Assembly: GCF_003014695.1 (NCBI RefSeq)
Contig: NZ_PYAS01000013.1
Coordinates: 1 to 64,000, forward strand
Direction: 5' to 3'
Source of the DNA: Dyadobacter jiangsuensis
GTDB lineage: Bacteria > Bacteroidota > Bacteroidia > Cytophagales > Spirosomataceae
Length of the DNA: 64,000 nucleotides
Shown: positions 19,601-28,524 of the stretch, in pieces
Position numbering within the stretch: the first letter of the stretch is position 1
Layout: every line of letters begins with the position of its first letter
Position numbers and translations under genes: made by a program
The notes under the pieces: model-generated
The model's input: the letters and a program-made list of their open reading frames with translations, nothing else
What the model was told of the DNA's origin: nothing
Databases searched by the model: none

Positions 19601-19789
19601 CTCGCCTATAATGTGCCGGTACGCCTGGGTAACATCATCGGCGCGCGCGGTATCCGTGTGTATGTGCGCGGGGCTAACGTGCTGACTTTCTCGAAGATTA
19701 AAGATGTGGATCCGGAGTCGATCAATTCCGGGATTACCAGCTATCCGTTGTTCCGCACATTTACCGGCGGGGTTAAACTGACATTTTAA
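16628..19789 (+). CDS. SusC/RagA-type outer-membrane transporter, divergent
   Basis: A 1053-residue TonB-linked outer-membrane protein. The signal peptide ends near SNVFAQ and is followed by a Lys-rich stretch (DKQAKKPKP) and a carboxypeptidase-regulatory-like domain (residues ~40-115, VTDENGNPIPNASVVVGEG). The usual VVVGYGTQ plug signature is replaced by a divergent stretch (KLFATPDDAVPMPFMNLSKRM), but the plug continues with NAFAGLVNGLEVVERDG, IFIIDDVPTDIT and IYIKTKRGKV, and the barrel ends in GGVKLTF. There is no STN domain. It starts 18 bp after the first SusD and forms a second pair with the next gene, so two unlike transporters share one transcript. Confidence 0.88.
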   Translation: MMKKVIHYTAQAAIGMIILCLLWSSNVFAQDKQAKKPKPVNVSLKVTDENGNPIPNASVVVGEGQIHAETNADGDFDFKALPEDFVTVSSYGYSKSVSLVGDIAANSVVELKKAKLFATPDDAVPMPFMNLSKRMATGSYVTLKTADLEKYPTNDLRNAFAGLVNGLEVVERDGSPGLTAEEELGNFRITEKIGIATRGRSPIFIIDDVPTDITEMPIDPQEIESVTIIKDIVGKAMLGPRGADGIIYIKTKRGKVNERVLSVNAEQGVSVVDRFPGWASGAEYAQLNNVARTNSALTPLYNESDIAAYSKNNPYDLYRPSVDFRNLMLKNSKPFTRVNLSSTGGNETVQYSAYLGYNGEGDIYKIGAKSDYNRVNVRSNIDIKINPLIKVKFDFFGGLTLRRSPNYGYNSNFTSDDGNTNTALDLVEFNSAINDITNTPPIAFPVYAAFADNPVAPWYGVSSNFKTNPIGNLMHNGYYTETGRTGASNITFEYDLRELVPGLKSTTYAGFNLFNSLRIGKAEDYIAYIVTPGKTNAGIDTIRLSKVHDGVDMAGQAKLHDYYSQRFVVYENLSYEKNWGVHSIQAGLTYYLGKSSRNGIEEPQRQQNAVFNGIYSFKDRYVFQGVLNYAGTYSFDKDKRYAMFPAAGVSWVISEEGFLKNLKAIDYLKIRVEAGMLGYESFLPPFYYLDRWAVNSTGSAFGPYSTGQWFGSNTDNLAYRTTQGRVGNPDLTWEKRKEFSIGIDGLFLKRRLSVEINYFNNLRDGIVSQLANTLPLVVGVSGARPWYNYNKIRSFGVEAALQFTERVGDVRFSIGGNATMQNSEVLKWDEPNYRFDYQTRVGKPTDAYWGQTYIGKFATDAETGVIRQVYDDDLKAGDLKYLDRNGDGIVDDNDQVQIGNTSPRLIYALNLKLAYRNLELTAIGTGRAFYQLPLTNKYFWNGWGDNNYSDFVKENMDGQYPRLTYYKVNNNFVTSDFWLRDGGFFKIQNVELAYNVPVRLGNIIGARGIRVYVRGANVLTFSKIKDVDPESINSGITSYPLFRTFTGGVKLTF

Positions 19790-19799
19790 AGCCAGAGCT

Positions 19800-21596
19800 A
19801 TGCATTTGAAATCATTTTATATCAAAAACATCCTGTCGCTGGCGCTTGCCGCATTCGCTTTGACATCGTGCGTCGATTACCTGGAACCTTATCCGAACGG
19901 TAACCGCACCACGGAAGATATCTGGAAATACCAGGATATGGTGCAGGGCCTTGTCGGACAGAACTACGACGTAATGCCCCGTAACTACAACGACAACGAG
20001 GGAGTGTACCTCGACGGCGCGACAGATGACGTTGTCATCACTAGTACCACCCACGCATTGACCCGCTTTGCCCTGGGCTCACTGCCTACCAGCCAGGATC
20101 CTTTTCGTACCTATTGGGACAGGGACTACCGGTCGATTTACCTGGTGAACCTGTTTTTGAAAGACCGCCGTGGTTACAACACCCGCTTTCTGGTAGATCC
20201 GCATCTGGACAGCCTGGTCAAGAACCGTTTGCAGGGCGAGGCTTACGCTTTACGGGCATGGTTTGAATGGGACCTGCTGCAAAAGTTCGGCGGGAGCGCG
20301 AATGGTCAGTTGCTTGGCTTTCCGATCGTGCTTGAACCCGTGGATGTAAAAGCGGAAACAAACCTCAAACGCAACACTTACGAAGAATGCGTGAAGCAGA
20401 TCATCGCCGATTGCGACTCGGCCTACAAGTACCTGCCCATTGCCCACCGCGATTTCCTCGTCAAGAACACCAACGACCGGGCCTATGCCGGCGGCCGGTT
20501 CTGGGGCCGGATGGACGGCATCACTACCAGGGCTATCAAAGCTTTGGTATACCTTACCTGGGCCAGCCCGCGCTTCAATCCATCCAACGATATGACGCGT
20601 TGGGACCTTGCCGCACAGAACGCGAAGGAGGTGATCAATTTCAAAATGAAGACCGACGCGGTTACCAATGGTTTTAATGTGAAAAAGGGGGTCAACTGGT
20701 TTGATCCCAACTTCCCGGGCATCGTGTGGGCATCGCGTTATAACAATGCGAACGACGCCATGGAGCGCATGTACTACCCGGGGGGCTTTCAGGGAACAGG
20801 CTCGGTAGGTGCCACGCAGGACCTTGTGGACGCATTTCCGATGAAAAACGGCTATCCTATCACCGACCCGCGCAGCAACTACGACCCCGCAAACCCTTAC
20901 GCCGACCGCGATCCGCGTTTCTACGCCGCTATTTTTCACAATAATGCCAAAGCAATACGGATCAACTCGGACAAGGTGATGTACACCTTCGAGAACTGGC
21001 AGAATGCGAAAGATGCCGCCGGACCTGCGGTGAACAGCCGCACTAATTACCATATCAAGAAAATGGTGTTCATGGGTCTTAACTGGTCGGACAACTCCAT
21101 CAACCGCCAGCCGCATTCGAAGTTCTTTATCCGCTGGGAGCATATGCTGCTCACCTTCGCGGAGGCGGCTAATCAGGTGGAAGGGCCCGATGGAGGCAAG
21201 TACGGCATATCAGCCAAAGAAGCAATGGAATACCTTCGGAAGAAAGACAATAGCGACGGCGGCAAGGGCTTCGATAAAGATCCGTATTTCACCGAAGTCG
21301 CGTCGAAAGGAAAGGTGGCTTTCAATGAGTTTATCAAGAATGAGAGACGTATTGAAACATGCTTCGAGGGCATGCGCTTCTTCGACATCCGCCGCTGGAC
21401 GACCAACCTCACCGACCTGAACAAGCCTGTTCGGATGGCGAAAGTTACCCGTAATTCCGATGGAACATTTCAATACAAGCTCGACGAGGTAGTGGAAGCG
21501 AGATCGTATGCATCCGCATTCCTGCCGATCCCTTATGACGAAATGCTGAGAATGTCTAACCTGGTACAAAACGATGGCTGGGAGGCCTGGAAATAA
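19800..21596 (+). CDS. SusD/RagB lipoprotein, second pair
   Basis: A 598-residue surface lipoprotein with a signal ending AAFALTSC followed by VDYLEPYPNG. The SusD TPR region shows NRLQGEAYALRAWFEWDLLQKFGG, and the C-terminal half has RWEHMLLTFAEAANQVEG, ERRIETCFEGMRFFDIRRW and SAFLPIPYDEMLRM. It starts 10 bp after the divergent SusC and is its binding partner. RNPSN-type repeats of DP-Y-x-DRDPRFYA occur as in the first SusD, which suggests that the two pairs arose by ancient duplication. The substrate cannot be inferred because no glycoside hydrolase accompanies the operon. Confidence 0.92.
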   Translation: MHLKSFYIKNILSLALAAFALTSCVDYLEPYPNGNRTTEDIWKYQDMVQGLVGQNYDVMPRNYNDNEGVYLDGATDDVVITSTTHALTRFALGSLPTSQDPFRTYWDRDYRSIYLVNLFLKDRRGYNTRFLVDPHLDSLVKNRLQGEAYALRAWFEWDLLQKFGGSANGQLLGFPIVLEPVDVKAETNLKRNTYEECVKQIIADCDSAYKYLPIAHRDFLVKNTNDRAYAGGRFWGRMDGITTRAIKALVYLTWASPRFNPSNDMTRWDLAAQNAKEVINFKMKTDAVTNGFNVKKGVNWFDPNFPGIVWASRYNNANDAMERMYYPGGFQGTGSVGATQDLVDAFPMKNGYPITDPRSNYDPANPYADRDPRFYAAIFHNNAKAIRINSDKVMYTFENWQNAKDAAGPAVNSRTNYHIKKMVFMGLNWSDNSINRQPHSKFFIRWEHMLLTFAEAANQVEGPDGGKYGISAKEAMEYLRKKDNSDGGKGFDKDPYFTEVASKGKVAFNEFIKNERRIETCFEGMRFFDIRRWTTNLTDLNKPVRMAKVTRNSDGTFQYKLDEVVEARSYASAFLPIPYDEMLRMSNLVQNDGWEAWK

Positions 21597-21598
21597 AC

Positions 21599-22573
21599 AT
21601 GAATGCTATGAAAAAGAAAATTGCTGTCGCCCTCGGGCTTACCATGGCCCTCAGTGCCTGCTATGACGACTACATCAAAGATTTCGATTACACCTCGGTG
21701 TATTTTATGTACCAGACCAACGCGCGCACGTTCGTGGTGGGTGAGGGGATGAGCATAGAGGTAGGCGCTGCGCTGGCGGGTGTGCGTGAAAACAGGCAGG
21801 ACCGCGTGGTAGGGTTTCAAATGGACGCTGCGCTGGTGAATGCGAATGCGCTGCAAGCTATGAAGGCCGGAGCAGGCTACATTCGGGAAGCGGTGAGCGG
21901 CGTGGATACGCTGAAACCGCTGCCTGCCGATTATTTCACGATTTCCGATAATTCAAAAATGGTGATCAAGGCTGGTACGCACATGGGCTCGGTGGTAATC
22001 AAGGCCGATTCGGCAAGGTTTTTGAAAGACGCCGCGACGATTCGCGCAGGCTATGCGATCCCATTCTACATTACCTCCGCCGACGCGGATTCGATCGTTC
22101 GTGCGAAGCGTTCGGCGGTGGTCGCGCTCAAATACGAGAATATGCTTTTCGGCAACTACTGGCATGGCGGCGTGACGACCGTGAAGGACGCCACAGGCAA
22201 AGTGGTGAAGACCGTGAAGTATTACACGACAATTCCTTCGCCGGAAGCCAAGATATTTAAGTTAAAAACCGTGGCCCCCGACGCCCTCGTGACCAACATG
22301 ATCAGCGACCAGGAAGGCTCCTTTAAGATTACGCTGGACGGAACTGCTATTAAAATCAGTAAAGCGGATGGTTCGGTAGTCAATGTGAAGCCTGATGGAG
22401 CGAGTACTTTCAACCGGGCAAAGCTGTTGCAGGAGCGTAAATTGTATTTGAGTTATCAATATGAAAATGAGGATGGTACGACGTCTTTCGCACAGGATAC
22501 ACTCACTTTCAGGAACCGTATCCGCGACGGTGTGAACGAGTGGCAGGATGAGAATCCGGACCATTATAAATAG
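21599..22573 (+). CDS. DUF1735/DUF4361-type surface lipoprotein
   Basis: A 324-residue lipoprotein whose signal ends MALSAC, followed by YDDYIKDFDY; the acidic residues after Cys suggest surface display. Residues ~28-170 (YTSVYFMYQTNARTFVVGEGMSIEVGAALAG, YFTISDNSKMVIKAGTHMGSVVIK) resemble the DUF1735 (BT_3987-like) beta-sandwich. Residues ~180-324 (FGNYWHGGVTTVKD, DQEGSFKITLDG, LYLSYQYENEDG) resemble DUF4361. Such proteins act as extra glycan-binding proteins in SusC/SusD loci. It lies 2 bp after the second SusD and is the last gene of the operon. The ATG at 21608 (MKKKIAV) is a possible alternative start. Confidence 0.75.
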   Translation: MNAMKKKIAVALGLTMALSACYDDYIKDFDYTSVYFMYQTNARTFVVGEGMSIEVGAALAGVRENRQDRVVGFQMDAALVNANALQAMKAGAGYIREAVSGVDTLKPLPADYFTISDNSKMVIKAGTHMGSVVIKADSARFLKDAATIRAGYAIPFYITSADADSIVRAKRSAVVALKYENMLFGNYWHGGVTTVKDATGKVVKTVKYYTTIPSPEAKIFKLKTVAPDALVTNMISDQEGSFKITLDGTAIKISKADGSVVNVKPDGASTFNRAKLLQERKLYLSYQYENEDGTTSFAQDTLTFRNRIRDGVNEWQDENPDHYK

Positions 22574-23101
22574 GTGTCAGATTACCGCTTCATCAGCATT
22601 CTGAGTGCCATATTTGCTGGGTAATACTCTTACTAAATATTGTTTAAGTGCAATATTTTGGCGGGGTATAACTAGTGGATATGGCATTTTTGTATTCGTT
22701 TGTGCAAATATTTTATAATAAATTATTGGAACGAGTCTATTTTGGCAACGTTCCCGATAACGATTGCATAAATAAACTTGGCAGATCGTTTTCAATTTTC
22801 TCCCCGAATCTCTATTCTCCGAAAGATTTCCAAATGGTACTTTTAGTACAATAAATAGGCTTATTGGAATTGTTCAAATGAGCCTGTGACGGGAAATCAA
22901 AAGTGCCTTATCATCCCTAAGCCTCTTTCCAGATAAAATATTTCAACAGATTAGTTACAAATCTGTGTTAAGTAACTCTATGCTTATTTGTAACTATTGA
23001 TGGAAAAAATGTAATTATTTTGTAAGGGGTGATCTATCAAGTGATCGTCAGAATTGACAGTTTATGGTGAACTACTATTAATGGTTAAACAATCAATGCG
23101 T
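22574..23101 (+). promoter_or_regulatory. Long AT-rich leader with 11-bp inverted repeat
   Basis: A 528-bp gap separates the first SusC/D operon from the second locus. It has no credible gene; a 72-codon frame on the minus strand at 22577-22795 has no start context or family look. The notable element is a perfect 11-bp inverted repeat, TAGTTACAAAT at 22952-22962 and ATTTGTAACTA at 22986-22996, about 100 bp before the SusC start. It is a candidate regulator site. No exact TAnnTTTG box is visible nearby. Confidence 0.5.
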
Positions 23102-26100
23102 ATGAAAAGAAACTTTACAAGTATTGGCCACTGTATGATGCGTTGGGCAATGGCTGGTGCGGTGATGACGGGTTTTACAGGGCAGGCCTATGCAATGAGG
23201 CCTTCAAATCCGACCATCAGGGTTATCGACAGGACAGTTTCAGGAAAGGTGACTTCCGTGGAAGACAACCTTCCGGTTCCCGGTGTTTCGGTTGTACTGA
23301 AAGGAAGTAAAAGCGGTACCAATACCGATGCCGACGGTACTTTCAAGATCAGTATTCCGGAAGACAATGCGGTCCTCGTGTTTTCAGCAGTGGGTTTCGT
23401 GACGCAGGAAGTTACTGTTGGAAATAAGAGCGTGGTGGACATTGTACTCGCCAGCGATCAGAAAATATTGACGGAAGTCGTAGTTGTGGGTTATGGTACG
23501 CAAAAGAAAAGCCAGCTGACCGGTGCGATTTCGTCGGTTGGGGCAAAAGAAATTAATGAAATGCCTATTACCAACCTCGGGCAGGCGCTGCAAGGCCGTG
23601 CGGCCGGGGTGGACGTGACGCAGTCGGGTTCGAAGCCGGGAACGGTGCCGAAAATCCTGATCCGCGGTCGTCGCTCGTTCAATGCAGGTAACGATCCGCT
23701 GTATGTAGTGGACGGTATTCCTTTGGCAGGAGGTTATGAAGACATGAACCCCAACGACATTCAGTCGATGGAGGTTTTGAAAGATGCTACCGCCACGGCA
23801 ATCTACGGTTCGCGTGGTGCGAACGGGGTTGTGATCGTGACGACTAAACGCGGCGGACAGAAGGGGAAAACGACCGTCAGCTACGACGGTTATGTAGGTG
23901 TCTCCAAAGCACTGGATAAAGTGGAGCTGTTCAACGGTACTGAGTTTGCAGAGTTTGTACGCGAAGCTTACCGTGCGACGGGTGGTTATAAAGACGCTGC
24001 CGGCAATGCTATCCCGACCGGTGTGATCAATGCGGAGGCTGACGCGAAAGTGGCGGTACTCGGCGGTGATCCCAACGTGGCCAAAGGTATTGCTAATGGC
24101 ACAAGCACCGACTGGCAGGATCTCGTGGTTAAAACCGGTGTGATGCAAAATCACTCGGTAGGTATTCAGGGCGGTAACGATCGTACGCAGTTTTACATTT
24201 CTGGCGCTTATTTCCGTGATAAAGGTGTAGTAAAGGAAGCAAATTTTACCCGTGTTTCGCTGCGTTCAAACATTGATCATCAAGTAAATAAATGGTTGAA
24301 GGTAGGTCTGTCGTCCTATATGATGAACAGCATCCGCAACGGCGACTCTTTGAATACCTATGGAATGACGATTAACCAAAATCCGTTGGCCGTTCCTTAT
24401 GATGATAACGGCAAGCTGATTTTCTCACCTACCAATGATGCGTTGCTGACCAACCCGCTTGCGGAGCTGGTAAAAGGCGCGCAGGTTGCCGAACTCAAAC
24501 GTTATCGTATTTTCAACAGCCTTTTCACGGAATTCAGCATTCTGCCGGGACTTAAATACCGTGTCAATTTCGGTCCTGATTTTACCATCAGCCGCTATGG
24601 TCGGTTTATAGGTTCGCAAACGAACGCCCGGAAAGGGGGGGATGCCCAGGCAAAGGCGTTGCAAGGGTTCGCTTTCAACTGGACTTTGGAGAATATTATC
24701 AATTATAGTAAGACCTTTGGCGGCAAGCATAATTTGAATGTGACACTCCTGCATTCATTCCAGAAAGACCGTGCAGAACTTTTCAGTGCGAGCGTTCAGG
24801 GTGTTCCGGTGGAGACACAATCATTTTACAATCTTGGAGCAGCAACTACCATATTCTCTCCTGCAAGCGGCTACATTCCATGGCAGATCAACTCTTACAT
24901 GGCCCGCGTGAACTATGACTATAATGACAAATACCTTGTTACACTTACCATCAGACGTGACGGTTCAAGCCGTTTCGGAGAAAACAGCAAGTATGGTAAC
25001 TTCCCTGGTATCGCGGTAGGTTGGAATCTAGGTAACGAAGACTTCCTGAAAAGCGTTACCTGGATCGATCTTCTCAAAATCCGCGCAGGTTGGGGTAAAG
25101 TGGGTAACACTGGGTTGGCTCCTTATCAGACACAAGGGTTTCTTGGCCGCACAAGTTATGCATGGAATACGACCCCCGCTTACGGCTATCGTGGTGACAG
25201 GATCGGCAACCCCGATTTGAGATGGGAGTCGTCTACAACCGCCAACGTAGGTTTGGATTTCAGTTTCATTCGTGGAAAGGTTCAAGGCTCTTTGGAGTTT
25301 TACCAAACTAATACGACTGATCTGTTGCTATCGGACCAGTTGCCCGGGTCAAGGGGATATGCAGCAGTTACCCGTAACGTAGGGGAGACCCGCAACCGTG
25401 GTATCGAGCTTAGCTTGACGACCAATAACGTCAACACTGCCGGTGGGTTTAAATGGACAACTGATTTCACTTTTACCAAAAATACGGAAGCTATCCTGTC
25501 GCTTTACAACGGTAAGGTGGATGATATCGGTAATGGTTGGTTTATTGGACGTCCGCTGAGTACGGTTTATGATTACCGGAAAATCGGTATCTGGCAAACC
25601 AATGAAGCGGATGCAGCAAAAGCGGTAAACAGTGAAGTAGGGCAGATTAAACTGAAAGACATTAACGGTGACGGCAAGATCAATGCCAATGACCGCGAGA
25701 TTATTGGTTCAGATGTCCCTGATTTTAGCGGTGGTATTACCAACCGTTTGAGCTACAAAGGATTCGACCTTTCATTCTTCTTCTTTGCACGTGTAGGTAA
25801 CCTGATCCGCAGCGAATTCCACAGAAACAATAATGCTTTGGCAGGCCGCTATCAGCAAATGAAGGTGGATTACTGGACGCCAAACAACCCGACCAACGAG
25901 TTCCCGCGTCCGAAAAGCAACCAGGAATTCCCGGTTTACGGCAGCACGCTTACCTATTTCGACGGAACATTCGTGAAGTTGAGAAACGTGAACGTAGGTT
26001 ACACCTTTACACCTGAGTTGTCGAAAAAGTTGGGAATGGAGTCGCTTCGCTTGTATTCGAGCATCCAGCAGCCGTTTATCTGGGCGAAATACCGCAGCAA

Positions 26101-26203
26101 ATACAACGGTGTTGACCCTGAAACTACCGGCCTTGCAGCAGGTGGTACAGGTGTAACCCCTGCTACGATGGTGATTACATTCGGCGTGAATGCGAAGTTC
26201 TGA
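23102..26203 (+). CDS. SusC/RagA TonB-dependent receptor
   Basis: A 1033-residue outer-membrane importer. The ATG at 23102 (MKRNFTSIGHCMMRW) gives a signal peptide ending GQAYA; ATG 23081 is an alternative, and TTG 23054 is unlikely. Residues ~45-125 are the carboxypeptidase-regulatory-like domain (VSGKVTSVEDNLPVPGVSVVLKG), then the plug (EVVVVGYGTQKKSQLTGAIS, LIRGRRSFNAGNDPLYVVDGIPL, VEVLKDATATAIYGSRGANGV in part), then the barrel ending VITFGVNAKF. No STN domain is present, so control by FecI/FecR is unlikely. It is the first gene of the locus with exported carbohydrate-active enzymes (28525-33428) and pairs with the SusD that follows 35 bp later. Confidence 0.93.
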   Translation: MKRNFTSIGHCMMRWAMAGAVMTGFTGQAYAMRPSNPTIRVIDRTVSGKVTSVEDNLPVPGVSVVLKGSKSGTNTDADGTFKISIPEDNAVLVFSAVGFVTQEVTVGNKSVVDIVLASDQKILTEVVVVGYGTQKKSQLTGAISSVGAKEINEMPITNLGQALQGRAAGVDVTQSGSKPGTVPKILIRGRRSFNAGNDPLYVVDGIPLAGGYEDMNPNDIQSMEVLKDATATAIYGSRGANGVVIVTTKRGGQKGKTTVSYDGYVGVSKALDKVELFNGTEFAEFVREAYRATGGYKDAAGNAIPTGVINAEADAKVAVLGGDPNVAKGIANGTSTDWQDLVVKTGVMQNHSVGIQGGNDRTQFYISGAYFRDKGVVKEANFTRVSLRSNIDHQVNKWLKVGLSSYMMNSIRNGDSLNTYGMTINQNPLAVPYDDNGKLIFSPTNDALLTNPLAELVKGAQVAELKRYRIFNSLFTEFSILPGLKYRVNFGPDFTISRYGRFIGSQTNARKGGDAQAKALQGFAFNWTLENIINYSKTFGGKHNLNVTLLHSFQKDRAELFSASVQGVPVETQSFYNLGAATTIFSPASGYIPWQINSYMARVNYDYNDKYLVTLTIRRDGSSRFGENSKYGNFPGIAVGWNLGNEDFLKSVTWIDLLKIRAGWGKVGNTGLAPYQTQGFLGRTSYAWNTTPAYGYRGDRIGNPDLRWESSTTANVGLDFSFIRGKVQGSLEFYQTNTTDLLLSDQLPGSRGYAAVTRNVGETRNRGIELSLTTNNVNTAGGFKWTTDFTFTKNTEAILSLYNGKVDDIGNGWFIGRPLSTVYDYRKIGIWQTNEADAAKAVNSEVGQIKLKDINGDGKINANDREIIGSDVPDFSGGITNRLSYKGFDLSFFFFARVGNLIRSEFHRNNNALAGRYQQMKVDYWTPNNPTNEFPRPKSNQEFPVYGSTLTYFDGTFVKLRNVNVGYTFTPELSKKLGMESLRLYSSIQQPFIWAKYRSKYNGVDPETTGLAAGGTGVTPATMVITFGVNAKF

Positions 26204-26238
26204 CGGCCTGGTTTTGAAATTTTTAAAGATACTGACAA

Positions 26239-27906
26239 ATGAAAAATATAAGAAAATCGATAGTGGTGTGCGGCATGGCGGCGCTAATGTTTGCCGGGCA
26301 GGGGTGTAAGGATGTACTGGACGAAAAGATTATCTCCGGTGTCGGTAACGACTATATGAATACCGCCAAAGGTTTTGAAGATGGCGTAAAAGCTGCTTAT
26401 TCATCACTGCGCTTTTATTACGGTACACAGCAGGGGCTGACCATGAGCGAGTACGGAACTGATATCTATGCGACTGGTGCGGATGGCGGTTACAAGGGTT
26501 TTCATTTTTATGATGGCCAGTTGAATCCAACGGTAGACTACCTGGCAACAACTTGGGATGAGCTCTATAAAGGGATCAATACTTGTAATGCCGTCATAGA
26601 AAGAGCCCCGAATGTGCCGGGTGTCGCTGACAACGTCAAGAAGCTGCGTATTGCGGAGGCCAAATTCCTGCGGGGGCATTACTACTACCTCCTGCACCAG
26701 CAATACGGCGGTGTTGACCTTTATTTTAATGAAACAGTGGAGCCAACGAAGGAAACCAAGCGTGCAACCGATGCAGAAATGTATGCGGCGATCATCAAGG
26801 ATCTGAGCGATGCCGTTACCGACCTGGAAGCCAAAGCGCAGTCGAGCGACTACGGCCGGGCTACCAAGCCTCATGCACAGGCATTGCTGGCCAAAGTGTA
26901 TCTGGCAAAAGGGTATTCGTCAGAAAAAGCGGCAGACGATTTTACGAAAGCAGCTGACCTTCTAAAAGAGGTTTCTACCAAATATGGTTACAAACTGCTC
27001 GACGATTTCTCCGCTGTATTTGATGAAAACAACCAGAACCACTCCGAAGTAGTATTTGCAGTGCAATACACTACCGACGCTTTGACGAACGGAACCGGTA
27101 ACAGCTTGCACCTCTATTTCGGGATGCAGTACGATGTGCAGCCAGGTATGAAGAGGGACGTGTATTGGGGCCGCCCTTTCAAACGTCTGAGACCGACCGA
27201 ATATCTGCTTAACACCGTTTTTGCCGATCGCGTCAACGACTCACGTTACAAAAAGACTTTCCGTGATACATGGTTGTCCAATAACCCCGGCACTTACAAT
27301 GCAGCGTCATTTGATGATTCCAAAACCAAAGTAACGTTTGCAGCTGGCGATACGGCGATCTTCATCCCAGGTTATGAAATGACGAAAGAGGTACGTGCTA
27401 CTAAAAAATACCAGGTACTCGTGCCCAGCAAATACTCGGAAGCATTATTCCCGACTTTGCAGAAGTTCTTTGACTCAAAACGCCCGGACATGACCTACGA
27501 GCCAGGTAGCCGCGACTATTACGTGGTACGTCTGGCGGACGTTTACCTGATGCTTGCAGAGGCGTTGCTGCAAACGGGCGATAAAGCTGGTGCGGCAGAA
27601 GCCATCAATATGGTAAGATACCGTGCGGGCTGGCCTGGTAAAAAGGACAAAATGCTGATCGATGCGAAGGACCTTACGATGGAAACGATTATCGAAGAAC
27701 GTGCAAGGGAACTGGCTGGCGAGCAAACCCGCTGGGTAGATCTTAAACGCTGGGGACTGCTCGTGGAAAGGGTGAAAAAATACAACCCGCAAGCATCCGC
27801 GATCCAGGCTTACCACGTGTTGAGACCTATCCCTCAGACGCAGATCGACCGGAGCGCGAAAACATCTGACGGCAAGTCGGTGTTCCCTCAGAACACGGGA
27901 TATTGA
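26239..27906 (+). CDS. SusD/RagB lipoprotein, third pair
   Basis: A 555-residue surface lipoprotein whose signal ends FAGQGC, followed by KDVLDEKIISG. Family features are AEAKFLRGHYYYLLHQQYGGVDLY (TPR helix), AQALLAKVYLAKGYSS, RLADVYLMLAEALLQTGDKAGAAEAIN, ERARELAGEQTRWVDLKRW and a C-terminal HVLRPIPQTQIDRS. It is complete and ends in NTGY. A terminator follows directly, so the downstream genes probably have their own promoters. Its C-terminal segment is homologous to, but clearly different from, the SusD remnant at 27994-28437. Confidence 0.93.
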   Translation: MKNIRKSIVVCGMAALMFAGQGCKDVLDEKIISGVGNDYMNTAKGFEDGVKAAYSSLRFYYGTQQGLTMSEYGTDIYATGADGGYKGFHFYDGQLNPTVDYLATTWDELYKGINTCNAVIERAPNVPGVADNVKKLRIAEAKFLRGHYYYLLHQQYGGVDLYFNETVEPTKETKRATDAEMYAAIIKDLSDAVTDLEAKAQSSDYGRATKPHAQALLAKVYLAKGYSSEKAADDFTKAADLLKEVSTKYGYKLLDDFSAVFDENNQNHSEVVFAVQYTTDALTNGTGNSLHLYFGMQYDVQPGMKRDVYWGRPFKRLRPTEYLLNTVFADRVNDSRYKKTFRDTWLSNNPGTYNAASFDDSKTKVTFAAGDTAIFIPGYEMTKEVRATKKYQVLVPSKYSEALFPTLQKFFDSKRPDMTYEPGSRDYYVVRLADVYLMLAEALLQTGDKAGAAEAINMVRYRAGWPGKKDKMLIDAKDLTMETIIEERARELAGEQTRWVDLKRWGLLVERVKKYNPQASAIQAYHVLRPIPQTQIDRSAKTSDGKSVFPQNTGY

Positions 27907-27930
27907 TCGGTTCGAAAACGAATTTTAATA

Positions 27931-27966
27931 GGAGGATGGTTGCCATTGGCTGCCATCCTTTTTTTG
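27931..27966 (+). terminator. Terminator after the third SusD
   Basis: GGATGG... pairs with ...CCATCC in an imperfect stem (27932-27942 with 27946-27957) around the loop ATTG, and a run of about nine T follows from 27958. It is a typical intrinsic terminator. Confidence 0.75.
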
Positions 27967-27993
27967 TTTTAAAACGGAAGTCTGAAAAAAAAC

Positions 27994-28437
27994 ATGGCAA
28001 AAGCAGCCGAAGATGTGAATGTAGTACGCGCCCGTGCCAATTGTGCACCGTTGGCTGGGGGGAAAATCAATATCGGTACCATCCTCGACGAGCGTGCCCG
28101 CGAGCTTTATTTCGAAGAGCCGCGAAAAACCGAGCTGACGCGCATTGCCTACATTTTCGCGCAAACCGGCAAGCCGGCACCAAATGGCAAAACATATAGC
28201 CTCGACAAATTCTCCGACGACAATTACTTTTATGACCGGGTTATGGAGAAAAGCGATTTCTATAATAAAGGTGTGAAAACGCGCCATGCGGACGAGTACA
28301 CGATGAGTCCCTACCACGTGTTGTGGCCGATTCCTCAATCCGCGATCGACGGAAATACGCAGGCGAGGATTAACCAGAACAAGGGATATGCGGGATATGA
28401 TAAGAATGTACCTCCGCTGACAGAGATACCGAAATAA
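27994..28437 (+). pseudogene. Remnant of a SusD/RagB gene (C-terminal quarter)
   Basis: This 147-codon frame matches only the last part of a SusD protein: EDVNVVRARANCAPLAGG, ILDERARELYFEEPRKTELTRIAY, NYFYDRVMEKSDFYNKGV and SPYHVLWPIPQSAIDGNT. It has no signal peptide and no TPR domain. A stop codon (TGA) lies a few codons upstream of the ATG in the same frame, and an intrinsic terminator lies before it. It is not part of the intact SusD upstream, whose own C-terminus differs. The simplest reading is a deletion that removed another SusC/SusD pair and left its 3' end. A translated small protein is possible but unlikely. Confidence 0.75.
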
Positions 28438-28445
28438 ATCACACG

Positions 28446-28472
28446 CAATGGCCCGCAGATAGCGGGTCATTG
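28446..28472 (+). terminator. Hairpin after the SusD remnant
   Basis: CAATGGCCCGC (28446-28456) pairs with GCGGGTCATTG (28462-28472) with one G-T wobble and a 5-base loop, followed by TCGTTTTA. It is probably the original terminator of the lost SusD gene. Confidence 0.6.
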
Positions 28473-28524
28473 TCGTTTTATGTCGTCTTGGGGTTATGGA
28501 TTTTTACATTAATCTAAACCTGAG

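Noticed and set aside
22577..22795. 72-codon minus-strand frame in the intergenic region
   Set aside because: There is no recognisable family, signal or start context, and the region is AT-rich regulatory DNA.
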